Source of the DNA: Stramenopiles sp. TOSAG23-2
Lineage: Eukaryota > Sar
Length of the DNA stretch: 19,248 nt
Assembly: GCA_900128395.1 (NCBI GenBank)
Contig: LT649587.1
Location: 1-19,248, forward strand
Reading direction: 5' to 3'
The translations under genes and the position numbers were made by a program. The notes under the pieces are model-generated. The model saw only the letters and a list, made by a program, of their open reading frames with translations. It searched no databases and had not been told where the DNA came from. Positions 8,751 to 17,521 of this stretch are shown here, one piece after another; within the stretch, counting starts at the first letter, position 1; the number at the start of each line of letters is the position of its first letter.

Positions 8751-8983
8751 TGTGACATATAATATGAATATATATAATCTTTTTTAAGAACAAAACCAAT
8801 ACTTCCCTGGAAGCTCAAAGCTATTACTATTATTGTTAACACCATCAACATTAATACCACGTGTCCAGGCATATAAACAAACTAATGGTTTATTCGATGT
8901 TTTAATAGCGTGTGGTTGATGACCATGATTATGTATATAAGGTGTTGGGGTTGCAATTGTCATCGCTGTATTTTCATTATTAT
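8751..8983 (-). pseudogene. Inverted, truncated copy of the cupin gene 3' end (right arm)
   Basis: This minus-strand arm repeats the cupin C-terminus from the Asp/Asn run to the stop, including the HNHGHQPHA metal-site strand but not the H-x-H-x3-E-x-Y motif. By chance the bases just past the break supply an in-frame ATG at 8988-8990, giving a 68-residue open frame. Lacking half of the cupin metal site, it cannot be a working lyase alone. The virtual identity to the left arm points to a very recent event or an artefact. Confidence 0.9.
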
Positions 8984-8993
8984 CATTCATTCA

Positions 8994-9025
8994 TTGAGAG
9001 ACAGAGAGAGAGATAGAGAGATACG
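8994..9025. repeat. GA-rich simple repeat
   Basis: A GAGA/GATAGA tract just before the PDI-ERV start codon. With its few flanking bases it is the only non-duplicated sequence between the inverted arm and that gene, so it should lie in the 5' leader or core promoter. Confidence 0.7.
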
Positions 9026-9032
9026 TATCAAT

Positions 9033-11324
9033 ATGTTTCAATCATTGCAAGAATTCGACTTTTACAAAAAAGTACATAAAGATTTATATCAAACTAGTAC
9101 TGTAGGTGGACTTTTTTCAACATGTGCAGTCATTTCTGTTGCATTACTCTTTTTTCTAGAGCTAAATGCATATTTAACTATTAACCATATGAGTCAAATT
9201 ATATTGGATTCTGGTGGATATGAGCCGTTTGTTAGCATACGGTTTAATATGACGTTTCCACATTTGCCGTGTAAATACGTAAGTGCAGAGCTGCAAGACG
9301 TATATGGACACCATACATTGAATGAATCAACGAGTAGTAACGTTGATGTAAGAATATTTAAATGGCGTGTTGTGGACGAAGGGAAAAGACGTGTTAGTGT
9401 TATGGAAGAACATAAGGAACCAAATGATGCTGGGCATCATGAAATTTTGCCAGATGATCATCATATACATAGTATGCAAAAAATTGCAACAAATTTAACT
9501 GTTGCCACGTTTGATTCTTTCATACAAAAATATGACGTTGTTATGGTCGATTTCTATGCACCTTGGTGTATTTGGTGTCAACGTTTAGAACCTGTTTGGG
9601 AAAATACGGCATATGAAGCTAGTAAAAAAGATTATGCAGATTTTGTACGATTTGCAAAGGTTGATTGTACGACGAAAGAATGGGCACCGATATGCAGGAA
9701 AAAGAAAATATTTGCATATCCTAGCGTATTTATGTACCGTGATGGTAGATCAGATCGCCATCAACAATATCATGGTGCACGTACGACAACTGCATTTTTA
9801 TCATACATTGAAGATTTACCAGTTGAAACAGAGCAAGAAGAGCAACTATTAGATGAGGAACAACTGGTTAAAGAAGAAATAGAGCAGGAAGAATTAGGTA
9901 AAATAGGAGCAGCAGAGCGACATGCGAAAACGGCTGATAATTTGCCAATAGACCATGACATCAATCATCCCCTAAAAGCTGTAATGCCAAGAGGAAAAGA
10001 TAAACATGGTTTAAAAGCATTGATGTCCATTTTAAACATTTTGGCAAACAATGGTGGGGCACGTCAAGGTGGTACAATACGCGTGTTGCGTGCTAAAAAT
10101 GGTGGTTCAGTTCGTATCATATCAATAAGACGTATACCGTTCGGTAAACGCCACAAGATGAAAGGAAAGTTTATGAAGAAAAGTGGCACTGCAAACAGAC
10201 CAGAAAAAATTGGAATTAAAAAAGTATTAAAAAATGATCCAAATATTAAAATTAAAATTTTGCCAAGTAAGAAAGGCCAGCCATCCGCTAACCAACCTAC
10301 AACAGCTGAAGTATTAAAACAAGCAACAGAAGTAGCCAAGGCTGCCGACAAAGTGAAAGGAGTCGTAAAGACCGTGGAAGATGCTGCACAAAAAGCGAAG
10401 GACGCCGTCAAGCCATCTGGAAGAAGAAGACGGAGACGTTTGATGTCGGTAGCCGGTGATGGAAGCAGAATCTCGACGCAAGAATTAAGACAATTGAAAG
10501 ATGAATTTTTAGGTGAAAAAGATACGAATAAAAGACAAGCAATATGGAAAAACAAAGTTTTACAATTAGACGATGATTTGCAAAAAAGATTTCAAGATAT
10601 GTTGGATGGGAAAGAGGTAGAAGATGGTGAAGCAGAGTTACATCATCATGAAGAAGCAAAATTAGTAGCGGACCATGGAGACCATGAGCACCATGCAGAT
10701 GGTTCCAGAAAACCTGATTATGGGGATATATCTGGACGTGCACCAGAAGACCATCCACATCATGTTGGTCATACCGAGGGGTGTTTAATTTACGGTGCAG
10801 TAGCCGCGGAAAAAGTTCCCGGTACGCTACGAATCACTGCTAAGTCAAAATGGCATGATTTTGTTGGGCACCATATTGATTTGTCGCACACGATACATCA
10901 TTTATCATTTGGTGATTTAACCCACGTCCTACAGAATGAATTCGAACATATTGATTTTCATGAATATGAAGGTTTGAAATATATTTCTACATTAGGTGGA
11001 AAGTATTTTAAATCTGATGCTAATAAAATGACACATCATCATTATACAAAAGTTGTTAAAACAAAGTTTAAGTTGATGGATCAAATTCCCCCTGCATTAC
11101 GTGGACATGAACTTTTTCAATATACAGCATCGAGCCATCAATATGAAGATTATACGCATGTTCCATCCGTTAAAGTATCATTTGATTTTAGTCCAATGAC
11201 GTTATACTTTAAGGAGCATGGAACACCAATGTATAAATTTTTGACTTCTGTCTGTGCCATTATTGGTGGTGCAGTAACAGTATTTTCAATGGTAAATTCT
11301 ATTGTACAATCGATGAAAATTTAA
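9033..11324 (+). CDS. PDI-C type ER/Golgi protein: ERV/ERGIC halves with an inserted thioredoxin domain
   Basis: A 763-residue protein starting at the ATG at 9033 (A at -3). An open frame upstream to 8910 is only the inverted-repeat arm read through. Order: ERV/ERGIC N-terminal domain with a membrane segment at about 28-48; thioredoxin domain about 148-262 with C179-I-W-C182 and a cis-Pro YPSVF; a long insert; then a COPII-coated ERV C-terminal domain from about 584, opening GC584LIYG, with a second membrane segment close to the end. The Trx-in-ERV arrangement matches the plant/protist PDI-C subfamily, expected to cycle between ER and Golgi with the Trx domain in the lumen. Here the CxxC is intact, suggesting real oxidoreductase activity. 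The ~320-residue insert is unusual: a Glu-rich stretch, a long basic Lys-rich part, a run of six Arg (R464-R469), then a His-rich acidic part. Confidence 0.88.
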   Translation: MFQSLQEFDFYKKVHKDLYQTSTVGGLFSTCAVISVALLFFLELNAYLTINHMSQIILDSGGYEPFVSIRFNMTFPHLPCKYVSAELQDVYGHHTLNESTSSNVDVRIFKWRVVDEGKRRVSVMEEHKEPNDAGHHEILPDDHHIHSMQKIATNLTVATFDSFIQKYDVVMVDFYAPWCIWCQRLEPVWENTAYEASKKDYADFVRFAKVDCTTKEWAPICRKKKIFAYPSVFMYRDGRSDRHQQYHGARTTTAFLSYIEDLPVETEQEEQLLDEEQLVKEEIEQEELGKIGAAERHAKTADNLPIDHDINHPLKAVMPRGKDKHGLKALMSILNILANNGGARQGGTIRVLRAKNGGSVRIISIRRIPFGKRHKMKGKFMKKSGTANRPEKIGIKKVLKNDPNIKIKILPSKKGQPSANQPTTAEVLKQATEVAKAADKVKGVVKTVEDAAQKAKDAVKPSGRRRRRRLMSVAGDGSRISTQELRQLKDEFLGEKDTNKRQAIWKNKVLQLDDDLQKRFQDMLDGKEVEDGEAELHHHEEAKLVADHGDHEHHADGSRKPDYGDISGRAPEDHPHHVGHTEGCLIYGAVAAEKVPGTLRITAKSKWHDFVGHHIDLSHTIHHLSFGDLTHVLQNEFEHIDFHEYEGLKYISTLGGKYFKSDANKMTHHHYTKVVKTKFKLMDQIPPALRGHELFQYTASSHQYEDYTHVPSVKVSFDFSPMTLYFKEHGTPMYKFLTSVCAIIGGAVTVFSMVNSIVQSMKI

Positions 11325-11998
11325 AAATGTGGTCATAATAATTATCATATTTTTTGGGAGAGACGTTTTGTGCTTTTAAAAAAAAATATATAAAAAAAAA
11401 ATTTACGATTCGTAGATGTACCGACTTCGGTACATTTATATAAATATTAAAATACGAGTTTATTATACGTATATAAAAAATTCTCTTATTTATTAAGTTT
11501 AAAAATTGCGTATATATATGTGTTTTTCTCTTACTCATATATGTTATATATATATTTATATTTTTATACTTTATTTTTTATAATATCGTGCAATTAGAGC
11601 TTCCACTCTATTGTAGGATAGAGAATATTATTCCTTGAGATTGAGTATTGTGAGCATATTATTTAAATATAAGCATATGCATACCATGGGAAGTAAAATT
11701 ATTATCATGTACATATGTAAAGATATATAAATACACGTTTGTACGAATCAATATTTATGTACGTATATTTTTCGTAATAAAAAATATAATACGAAGGATT
11801 CGTAATATTTTTTTTTTATGTAACACTTTTTTAAATGGACGATTTTTCAAATATTTTTTTTAAAATATCATACCTTCTTTGTTTTCTCTTATAATTGTGC
11901 AATTCTTGTCCCAATGAAACGTTTAAATTAGTCGTTTTAATAAATAAACCAAGCATAAGTTAATTGATTCCAATTGAAAAAAAAAAAAAACTACTACT
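11325..11998. other. Intergenic region between convergent genes
   Basis: This holds the 3' flanks of the PDI-ERV gene (plus) and the mitochondrial protein gene (minus). It is very AT-rich, with poly-A/T runs including 13 or so A's at about 11979-11991 beside the minus-strand stop. Small hairpins occur at 11416-11435 and 11606-11623 (CTCTAT/ATAGAG arms). I see no open frame worth calling and no tRNA. Confidence 0.6.
11416..11435 (+). terminator. GC-rich hairpin downstream of PDI-ERV gene
   Basis: The arms ATGTACCG and CGGTACAT pair around an ACTT loop, 92 bp after the PDI-ERV stop codon. It stands out in otherwise A/T-only DNA. It could lie in the 3' UTR or near the cleavage site; calling it a terminator element is a guess from position. 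Confidence 0.35.
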
Positions 11999-12733
11999 TT
12001 ATGCGGTTTCAGTACCATGTCCTTCCACGGTATCTAAGAAGTTATCGCTAATTGCAAACTCCTTTACTATCTTTTCATCATATTCTGAATATTGAGCAAA
12101 TAAATTATCTGCACGTCTATGTAACATGAAATCTGAATATGGTTTTAAACGCATATTTAACATCTGTGCACGTGCAAACTGAAAGCCTAACAAAGTAAAA
12201 CTTGCAGTACCAAGTACAGGTTCCATCCAGGTCCATGTCCATGCACCAGTTTCTAGCCACGTTTCAAGATCAGCTGGTGGTGGAATATCCGTAGTCACAT
12301 ATTTGTCGTTAAACCAAAGAGCAACATCCAAGTTAAATACCATAGGAATGGAACCAACACCGGTAAGCATTGCAGCGAATACACCGAGTTTATATGGAAA
12401 AGTTGCAACACCCATACCAGCTTTATTTGCAACTTCTATCTCAGTCAATTTTGGACCAGCGGCGTCCCAGTCGACATTATCAACAGCCATAATTTCCCTA
12501 CGAAGACGCTCTTTATTTGCTTCGTGTTCACCAAGCGCGCCCAGTTGCATCAGCATGTCATTTGGCATTTCGCAATACTCACGTGGCATATTTTGTGCTT
12601 CCTCAATAGTAGGTTTGGATATTTCATGGTTGTAATTACGGTGTGGAGTAAAAAAAGTAGCAGCATTTTTTGCTGCCATTCTACTAAAAGTAGATTTATT
12701 TACTAATACTTTTCTTGAAATTTGATTAAACAT
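11999..12733 (-). CDS. Mitochondrially targeted two-span membrane protein of unknown function
   Basis: A 244-residue protein. The first ~35 residues are rich in Lys/Arg/Ser/Thr with no acidic residue, a typical mitochondrial presequence; Arg32 or thereabouts is a plausible cleavage zone. A charged helical part follows (about 40-105). Then come a hydrophobic segment at about 115-135 (KLGVFAAMLTGVGSIP), a conserved-looking Trp/Pro-rich linker with DIPPPADLETWLETGAW (149-165), and a second hydrophobic segment at about 171-189. The tail is soluble. The topology suggests an inner-membrane protein with a short exposed loop. It reminds me of uncharacterised mitochondrial proteins of stramenopile-type algae, but I cannot name a family. 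Its start ATG has A at -3. It is convergent with the PDI-ERV gene and divergent from cullin. Confidence 0.8.
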   Translation of the reverse strand: MFNQISRKVLVNKSTFSRMAAKNAATFFTPHRNYNHEISKPTIEEAQNMPREYCEMPNDMLMQLGALGEHEANKERLRREIMAVDNVDWDAAGPKLTEIEVANKAGMGVATFPYKLGVFAAMLTGVGSIPMVFNLDVALWFNDKYVTTDIPPPADLETWLETGAWTWTWMEPVLGTASFTLLGFQFARAQMLNMRLKPYSDFMLHRRADNLFAQYSEYDEKIVKEFAISDNFLDTVEGHGTETA

Positions 12734-13771
12734 GTTTGTTTTTGTTTGAATGTTTTCTTACTTCTATATTTCTTGTTTTTGTTGTATATATATTTAGATG
12801 TATATATATAAATGTATATATATGTGTGTGTGTCTCTATGTTTACGTTGTTGATGCCAATCTTTATAATTTTGGATTTAAAATTATTAGAAGAAGATATA
12901 TAATGATGATGTGCTAATAATAATAATAAAATATGCTCCACTTTTGGGCATTGTAAGCCTATTTCTATGGTATTAACAAAATCTTTAATCAATCTTGCAT
13001 CACATCCTATACTCTTCCTACCACCGTGGTAATCCAGGTAATCCACCACTCCCCGCTGCTGGCCTTAGCTGGGCACAGTATTTTACCTCTATTCTGTATA
13101 ATAAATGAAATAAATTTAAATAATTAATTCCGAAGCAATTTCTTTTCTGTTTTGTTGTTGTACCAGGTATTGTGCTATTGTTGTATTGCGAGGTGCCGAG
13201 ATTGTAATACATCAGTATATGCTGGTATGTTGATGATAACGTCACCCTATGTCCTGTATGAATATTTCATACTTTACGAGGACCCAGAGGACATGGGACA
13301 ACATTTAGCAATAGTAGCAGCATCGTCTATTACTGTACTGATGGAGTAATATTATACAGTAGTGCATTTATTAATACTAAAAACCACAGATACATTGAAT
13401 AGCTATTATACTCCTCATACCAGAAGCATACACACAGTAGTATTATAATTATAACGATGTCATTTATATATATGTTATATTTAGTTAATAAATACTAAAG
13501 ATAACATATATATATATTGAATGAAAGAAGAATCATATTTATATTTAAATATAATTACATTCATACAAACATATTTATACATATATAGATATATAGATAT
13601 AGATATATCACAAAGAAAGAAAACGAAACTTAGTAAATTTATCAGTTGTTTGCTGTTGTTGGTTTTTATTTATTTTTCTTGTTAGTTCATTATTATTATC
13701 ATATAAACTTAGTTATACATATATTATATTTAGTACTATAATAATTTAACTGTTTTTAAAAAATAAAAAAA
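12734..13771. other. Intergenic region with a GC-richer island
   Basis: The region between the mitochondrial gene and the cullin gene is AT-rich at both ends. Its middle (about 13015-13350) is clearly richer in G and C, with open frames in more than one phase. Near 13465-13514 there is an inverted repeat with 14-bp arms (TATATATATGTTAT and its complement) around a 22-base loop, and simple GATATA-type repeats lie at about 13583-13608. The last ~160 bp before the cullin ATG are T/A-rich leader-like sequence. Confidence 0.6.
13019..13349 (+). other. Possible small spliced gene or gene relic
   Basis: A GC-richer block is interrupted by an AT-only stretch at 13078-13166. That stretch begins GTATTT and ends with a pyrimidine-rich tract and CAG, as a short spliceosomal intron would. 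Joining the flanks extends one plus-strand frame (containing GNPPLPAAGLSWAQ) into YCAIVVLRGAEIVIHQYM. A different frame to the right reads 65 codons to a TAA at 13347-13349, using GC-ending codons (CTG, GAC, GAG, TAC) that the neighbouring genes rarely use. The two readings conflict and I recognise neither. It could be a real small gene, a decayed foreign fragment or chance. Confidence 0.25.
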
Positions 13772-16072
13772 ATGTCTTCTAAAAAAAGCAAAAAGTTAGT
13801 TATAAAACCATTTCGACCAAATGCACAATGGAATGAAGATAAAGCAAAAAATGTATGGCAAGCATTGAGTAATGCTATTAAAGAGATACATAAAGAACGT
13901 GCTGGTTCGTTAAGTTTTGAAGAATTATATCGTAATGCATATAATTTAGTATTACAAAAACATGGTGATTTATTATATCGCGGTGTATCGGATCAAGTGA
14001 AAAATCATTTGCGTGTAGTTGGTAAACATGTTGCTCAGGCAACTGATGGTAATTTGCTTCAGCGATTAAATGAAGCATGGGAACGGCATACGACGACTAT
14101 GGTGATGATACGTGATATATTAATGTATATGGATAGAACCTATGTTATACAACAAAAAAAAGATGATGTATATAACTTAGGTTTAAAAATATTTTTAAGT
14201 GAAATTGCTCGACATCCACAAGTCAAAGAAAGATTATTAAATTTACTTTTAGGCGATATTCAATCAGAACGTTCAGGGGAGGTAATTGACCATAGTTTGA
14301 TTAAAAATGTCTTAGCAATGTTAGTTGCATTGGGTGTCAATTTTAACAACCATACACGAGATGTATATCAACAAGATTTTGAAAAACATTTTTTAAAAGC
14401 AACTGCTCAATTTTATATGAATGAATCCACACAATTTATTGCAAACAATACATGCCCTATGTATTTAATCAAAGCTGAAAAACGTTTGAAGGAAGAACAA
14501 GAACGGATTGTGAGGTATTTGGATGCAAGTACAGAACCTAAATTGATTAATATTGTACAGCGTGAATTGATATGTAAACGTGCTGAGATGTTAGTGAAAA
14601 TGGAAAATAGTGGTTGCGTAGCAATGTTTAAAGATGACAAATTGGAAGATTTACGGCGCATGTATTCCTTATTCAAAGGGGTTGATCAACGACAAAGTTC
14701 AGTCAATACATTGAAGAATATACAAGATGCATTGGATAATTATGCATATAAAAGTGGCCAAAGGCTGATCAAAGATGAGGAAAAGACAAAGGACCCTGTA
14801 GCATTTGTAGATGAAATTTTAAAAATGAGAGAGAAATTTGAAAAAATTGTGATTTATTCCTTTGAAAAGGATAAAGTATTTGAACGTACGCTTAAAACTG
14901 CGTTTGAACGATTTATTAATGAAGATAGTAGATGTGCAAGGTATTTAAGTTTGTACATTGATCATCTATTGAAGAAAAAGTTAAAAGGCATGACGGAAGG
15001 TGCAGTGGATGAACAATTGGATAAAGTCATTGTCATTTTTCGTTACTTATCAGACAAAGATGTTTTTGAAAATTTTTACAAGCAACATTTATCGAAACGT
15101 ATGTTGTCTGGGCGTAGTATATCGGAAGATGCAGAGCGTGGTATGATTAGCAAATTGAAAAAAGAATGTGGATACCAATTTACACAACGTATGGAAGGAA
15201 TGTTTAAAGATGTACATATATCAAAAGATATTTTAGATCAATTTCGCAAATCAAAATATTCCAATCGTAGCGATAAAAGTAAAAAAAGTAGCAGCAGTAG
15301 TAAAAGCAAAAGTGGCAATGTGGATTTGGAAGTGAAAGTATTAACATCAGGTTTTTGGCCAACACCACCTGTGCCACAATGTAATTTCCCTGCAAAACTT
15401 TCTGAATTAGCAGAACGTTTTAAAATGTTTTATTTAGAAAATCATTCTGGGCGTAAATTAACATGGCAATGCAATATGGGAACAGTTGATGTTCGTGCCA
15501 TTGGCTTTAAAAAGAAACATGAGTTCAACGTTAGTACATATCAAATGTGTATATTGGATCTATACAATAAAAACAACGAATATACCTTTCAAGATATATT
15601 AGATGAAACACAAATTCCACGCGATGAATTGAAACGTCATATAATATCAATGTCTTTATCAAAATTTCAAATATTGCGTAAGAAACCAAGAGATAAAGGT
15701 ATTAAAGATACGGATGTCTTTGCTATTAATTTTGATTTTAAAAGTAAAATGTATCGTGTTCGTGTACCATTAGTTACAATTAGTAGTAAAAGTAGTGGTA
15801 GCTCTGGTGGTAGTAGTAGTAAAGAATTGCATCAAATTTCAAAAGCAGTTGAACAAGATCGACGACATGCAATCGAAGCGTCCATTGTACGTGTGATGAA
15901 GACTAGAAGAACATTAGATCATAATACATTAGTTGCGGAAGTTACTAAGCAATTATCTTCTAAATTTGTTCCATCACCACAACATATTAAAAAAAGGATT
16001 GAAAGTTTAATTGAACGAGAATATTTAGAACGACAACGGGAGGATAGGAAAGTTTATAATTATTTAGCTTAA
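13772..16072 (+). CDS. CUL3: Cullin-3 family ubiquitin ligase scaffold
   Basis: A 766-residue cullin, near the usual family length. In CRL3 ligases the N-terminus binds BTB adaptor proteins and the C-terminal half binds the RBX1 RING protein to ubiquitinate targets. The start has an A-run before the ATG. The N-terminus carries a short extension (KPFRP) followed by LSFEELYRNAYNLVL, which is strongly CUL3-like. The cullin homology region has YLSDKDVFENFYKQHLSKRML. The C-terminal winged-helix domain holds the NEDD8 site, Lys710 in VRVMKTRRTL, and ends in the classic EREYLERQREDRKVYNYLA. Ser/Lys-rich runs at about 497-515 and Ser/Gly runs at about 670-684 expand loops and come from AGT/AAA repeats. 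No internal stop or missing block is seen. CUL3 is preferred over other cullins because of the N-terminal match. Confidence 0.95.
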   Translation: MSSKKSKKLVIKPFRPNAQWNEDKAKNVWQALSNAIKEIHKERAGSLSFEELYRNAYNLVLQKHGDLLYRGVSDQVKNHLRVVGKHVAQATDGNLLQRLNEAWERHTTTMVMIRDILMYMDRTYVIQQKKDDVYNLGLKIFLSEIARHPQVKERLLNLLLGDIQSERSGEVIDHSLIKNVLAMLVALGVNFNNHTRDVYQQDFEKHFLKATAQFYMNESTQFIANNTCPMYLIKAEKRLKEEQERIVRYLDASTEPKLINIVQRELICKRAEMLVKMENSGCVAMFKDDKLEDLRRMYSLFKGVDQRQSSVNTLKNIQDALDNYAYKSGQRLIKDEEKTKDPVAFVDEILKMREKFEKIVIYSFEKDKVFERTLKTAFERFINEDSRCARYLSLYIDHLLKKKLKGMTEGAVDEQLDKVIVIFRYLSDKDVFENFYKQHLSKRMLSGRSISEDAERGMISKLKKECGYQFTQRMEGMFKDVHISKDILDQFRKSKYSNRSDKSKKSSSSSKSKSGNVDLEVKVLTSGFWPTPPVPQCNFPAKLSELAERFKMFYLENHSGRKLTWQCNMGTVDVRAIGFKKKHEFNVSTYQMCILDLYNKNNEYTFQDILDETQIPRDELKRHIISMSLSKFQILRKKPRDKGIKDTDVFAINFDFKSKMYRVRVPLVTISSKSSGSSGGSSSKELHQISKAVEQDRRHAIEASIVRVMKTRRTLDHNTLVAEVTKQLSSKFVPSPQHIKKRIESLIEREYLERQREDRKVYNYLA

Positions 16073-16239
16073 GAAATAAAGAGGATATTAGATATATATA
16101 TGCTCATTTCGATATGCAAATTTAGATGATAGATTTTACAATATAAAACTAATACTCTATAACATCAATAACAACAACGAGTACAATATCTAAACCTTTA
16201 GAAGCAGTTGTAAATAATATTACCTAAAAAAGAAACAAG
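16073..16239. other. Short intergenic spacer between cullin and DNase II
   Basis: AT-rich, 167 bp, between two genes in the same direction. It must contain the cullin 3' end and the DNase II promoter and leader. CAA/AAC-rich sequence precedes the DNase II ATG. No distinct motif was recognised. Confidence 0.5.
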
Positions 16240-17325
16240 ATGGAAACGCTTGCGATAATATTAATCATAGCAATTATATTTTTAATTGAAGAAGGACAAA
16301 GTAAATTATCATGCCTGGACAACAATTTAAGCGACGTGGATTGGTATAATGCAGTTAAAGTACCTGATGATTTCTTATTCAGTTACTTTGATCCAAGCTC
16401 ATCTCCAAATTCTCCACCTGGGTTGCAAATCTTTCCTGGGCATAACATGAATACAACCTCCAGTTCTGTCGGTGGTACGATAAATCAAGTTTTTCAAGAT
16501 AAAGATGTTGCATATGTAGCTTGGAATGATGAATGTCCAGATGATAATAACATAAAGAAAAATGGTTCTTCTATGTCAATACGAAGACGCCAATTATATC
16601 ATCAACGTGCACACTCAAAAGGTGTCATTGCATGGGATGGTGAAAGTGGATTTTGGTTAATACATTCCGTGCCAAAATATCCAGACTTTGATGATAGTAA
16701 ATATTCATGGTCTGGTGATATTAAAGGTAGAAACGCACAATCATTTTTATGTATTTCACTTGACAAAGACAACATTGAAAAATCTGCGTCTCAAGTGTTA
16801 TTCATGGATCCGGATGTATGTACATCGAATATGCCATCTGCTTTAAGTAGTGAAGTGCCAAATTTAACCGAGTTGGTAAATGGTGGTAAAACATCAATAT
16901 CAGATACTACAAGTGTGGAAAAAATTTCTAGTGTAAATGGTCAATCCTTTACATCTTTTGCAAAAACTACAGCCTTTAATAGCGATTTATACGAAGACCT
17001 CGTCATTCCAAAACTAGGAAGTTCATTTGAATGGCAAACATGGAGACGTGCCTCTGGCACACCGGAGGATTCGTATTGTAAAGGTGATTATGATAGTGAA
17101 AATGTATTGTATACATCATTTCCTTTTGATAATTTACAATGGCATTATACGAAAGATCATTCAAAATATGGAATTAGTTCTGGCGGTAGTGACTCTTATA
17201 TTTGTGTTGGTGGAATTAACCGAATGGTCTCACAGAGAAAACGTGGAGGTGGAACTGTTTGTTTTGAAAATGATGATTTGCATGATTCTATCTCTGCTTC
17301 CTTTTCTAACGTAGAAGAATGTTAA
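16240..17325 (+). CDS. Deoxyribonuclease II (acid DNase)
   Basis: A 361-residue, DNase II family endonuclease that cuts double-stranded DNA at acid pH without metal and leaves 3'-phosphates. A hydrophobic signal peptide (about 1-20, ending EEGQS) directs it to the secretory pathway, so it is expected in lysosomes or food vacuoles. Both family HxK signatures are present: H125-S-K127 in HSKGVIAWD and H307-S-K309 in DHSKYG, the latter containing the catalytic His. Other family marks are WLIHSVPKYP, GRNAQSFLCIS, SFAKTTAFNSDLY and GGINRMVSQRKRGGGTVC. Several Cys are available for disulfides. The length fits the family (about 350-360). The context is plain: same strand as cullin, 167 bp apart. Digestion of prey or self DNA is inferred from the family. 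Confidence 0.95.
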   Translation: METLAIILIIAIIFLIEEGQSKLSCLDNNLSDVDWYNAVKVPDDFLFSYFDPSSSPNSPPGLQIFPGHNMNTTSSSVGGTINQVFQDKDVAYVAWNDECPDDNNIKKNGSSMSIRRRQLYHQRAHSKGVIAWDGESGFWLIHSVPKYPDFDDSKYSWSGDIKGRNAQSFLCISLDKDNIEKSASQVLFMDPDVCTSNMPSALSSEVPNLTELVNGGKTSISDTTSVEKISSVNGQSFTSFAKTTAFNSDLYEDLVIPKLGSSFEWQTWRRASGTPEDSYCKGDYDSENVLYTSFPFDNLQWHYTKDHSKYGISSGGSDSYICVGGINRMVSQRKRGGGTVCFENDDLHDSISASFSNVEEC

Positions 17326-17521
17326 AGCATTTAAAAATGAAACAATAAGTACAGAAAGTTGAGAAAGTGGTGTTGTGTGTCAATTTATTACATATTTTGA
17401 ATTGTTTTTTATTTACTAGATTCGTAATTCGGTTATAGATGTATTACTATTACTCTGGTCACCAGAGATTTTCCTTGCCAGTACCCTGACATATTACTAT
17501 GCTACTAGATGTATTTATTAG
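17326..17521. other. Intergenic region upstream of the retroelement frame
   Basis: A small hairpin at 17453-17467 (arms CTCTGGT and ACCAGAG around one base) lies 128 bp past the DNase II stop. The 10-mer TAGATGTATT occurs twice (17436 and 17506), the second just before the point where the RT frame opens. It might mark the insertion edge, but no matching copy was found at the far side. Confidence 0.4.

Noticed and set aside
8654-8872. Minus-strand ORF spanning the spacer and right arm
   Set aside because: It is a different frame across the rearranged junctions and the helicase fragment, with no protein-like sequence of its own.
8910-9032. N-terminal extension of the PDI-ERV frame upstream of the ATG at 9033
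   Set aside because: The extra 41 codons are the inverted cupin arm read in another frame plus the GA repeat. The ERV N-terminal domain begins naturally at the ATG (MFQSLQEFDFYKK).
10064-10555. 163-codon minus-strand ORF inside the PDI-ERV gene
   Set aside because: It is antisense to the low-complexity Lys/Arg-rich insert. The Phe/Leu-rich translation is the expected shadow.
17436-17515. Target-site duplication of the retroelement from the repeated TAGATGTATT
   Set aside because: Both copies lie upstream of the RT frame, so they do not flank the element. AT-rich 10-mers recur easily here.
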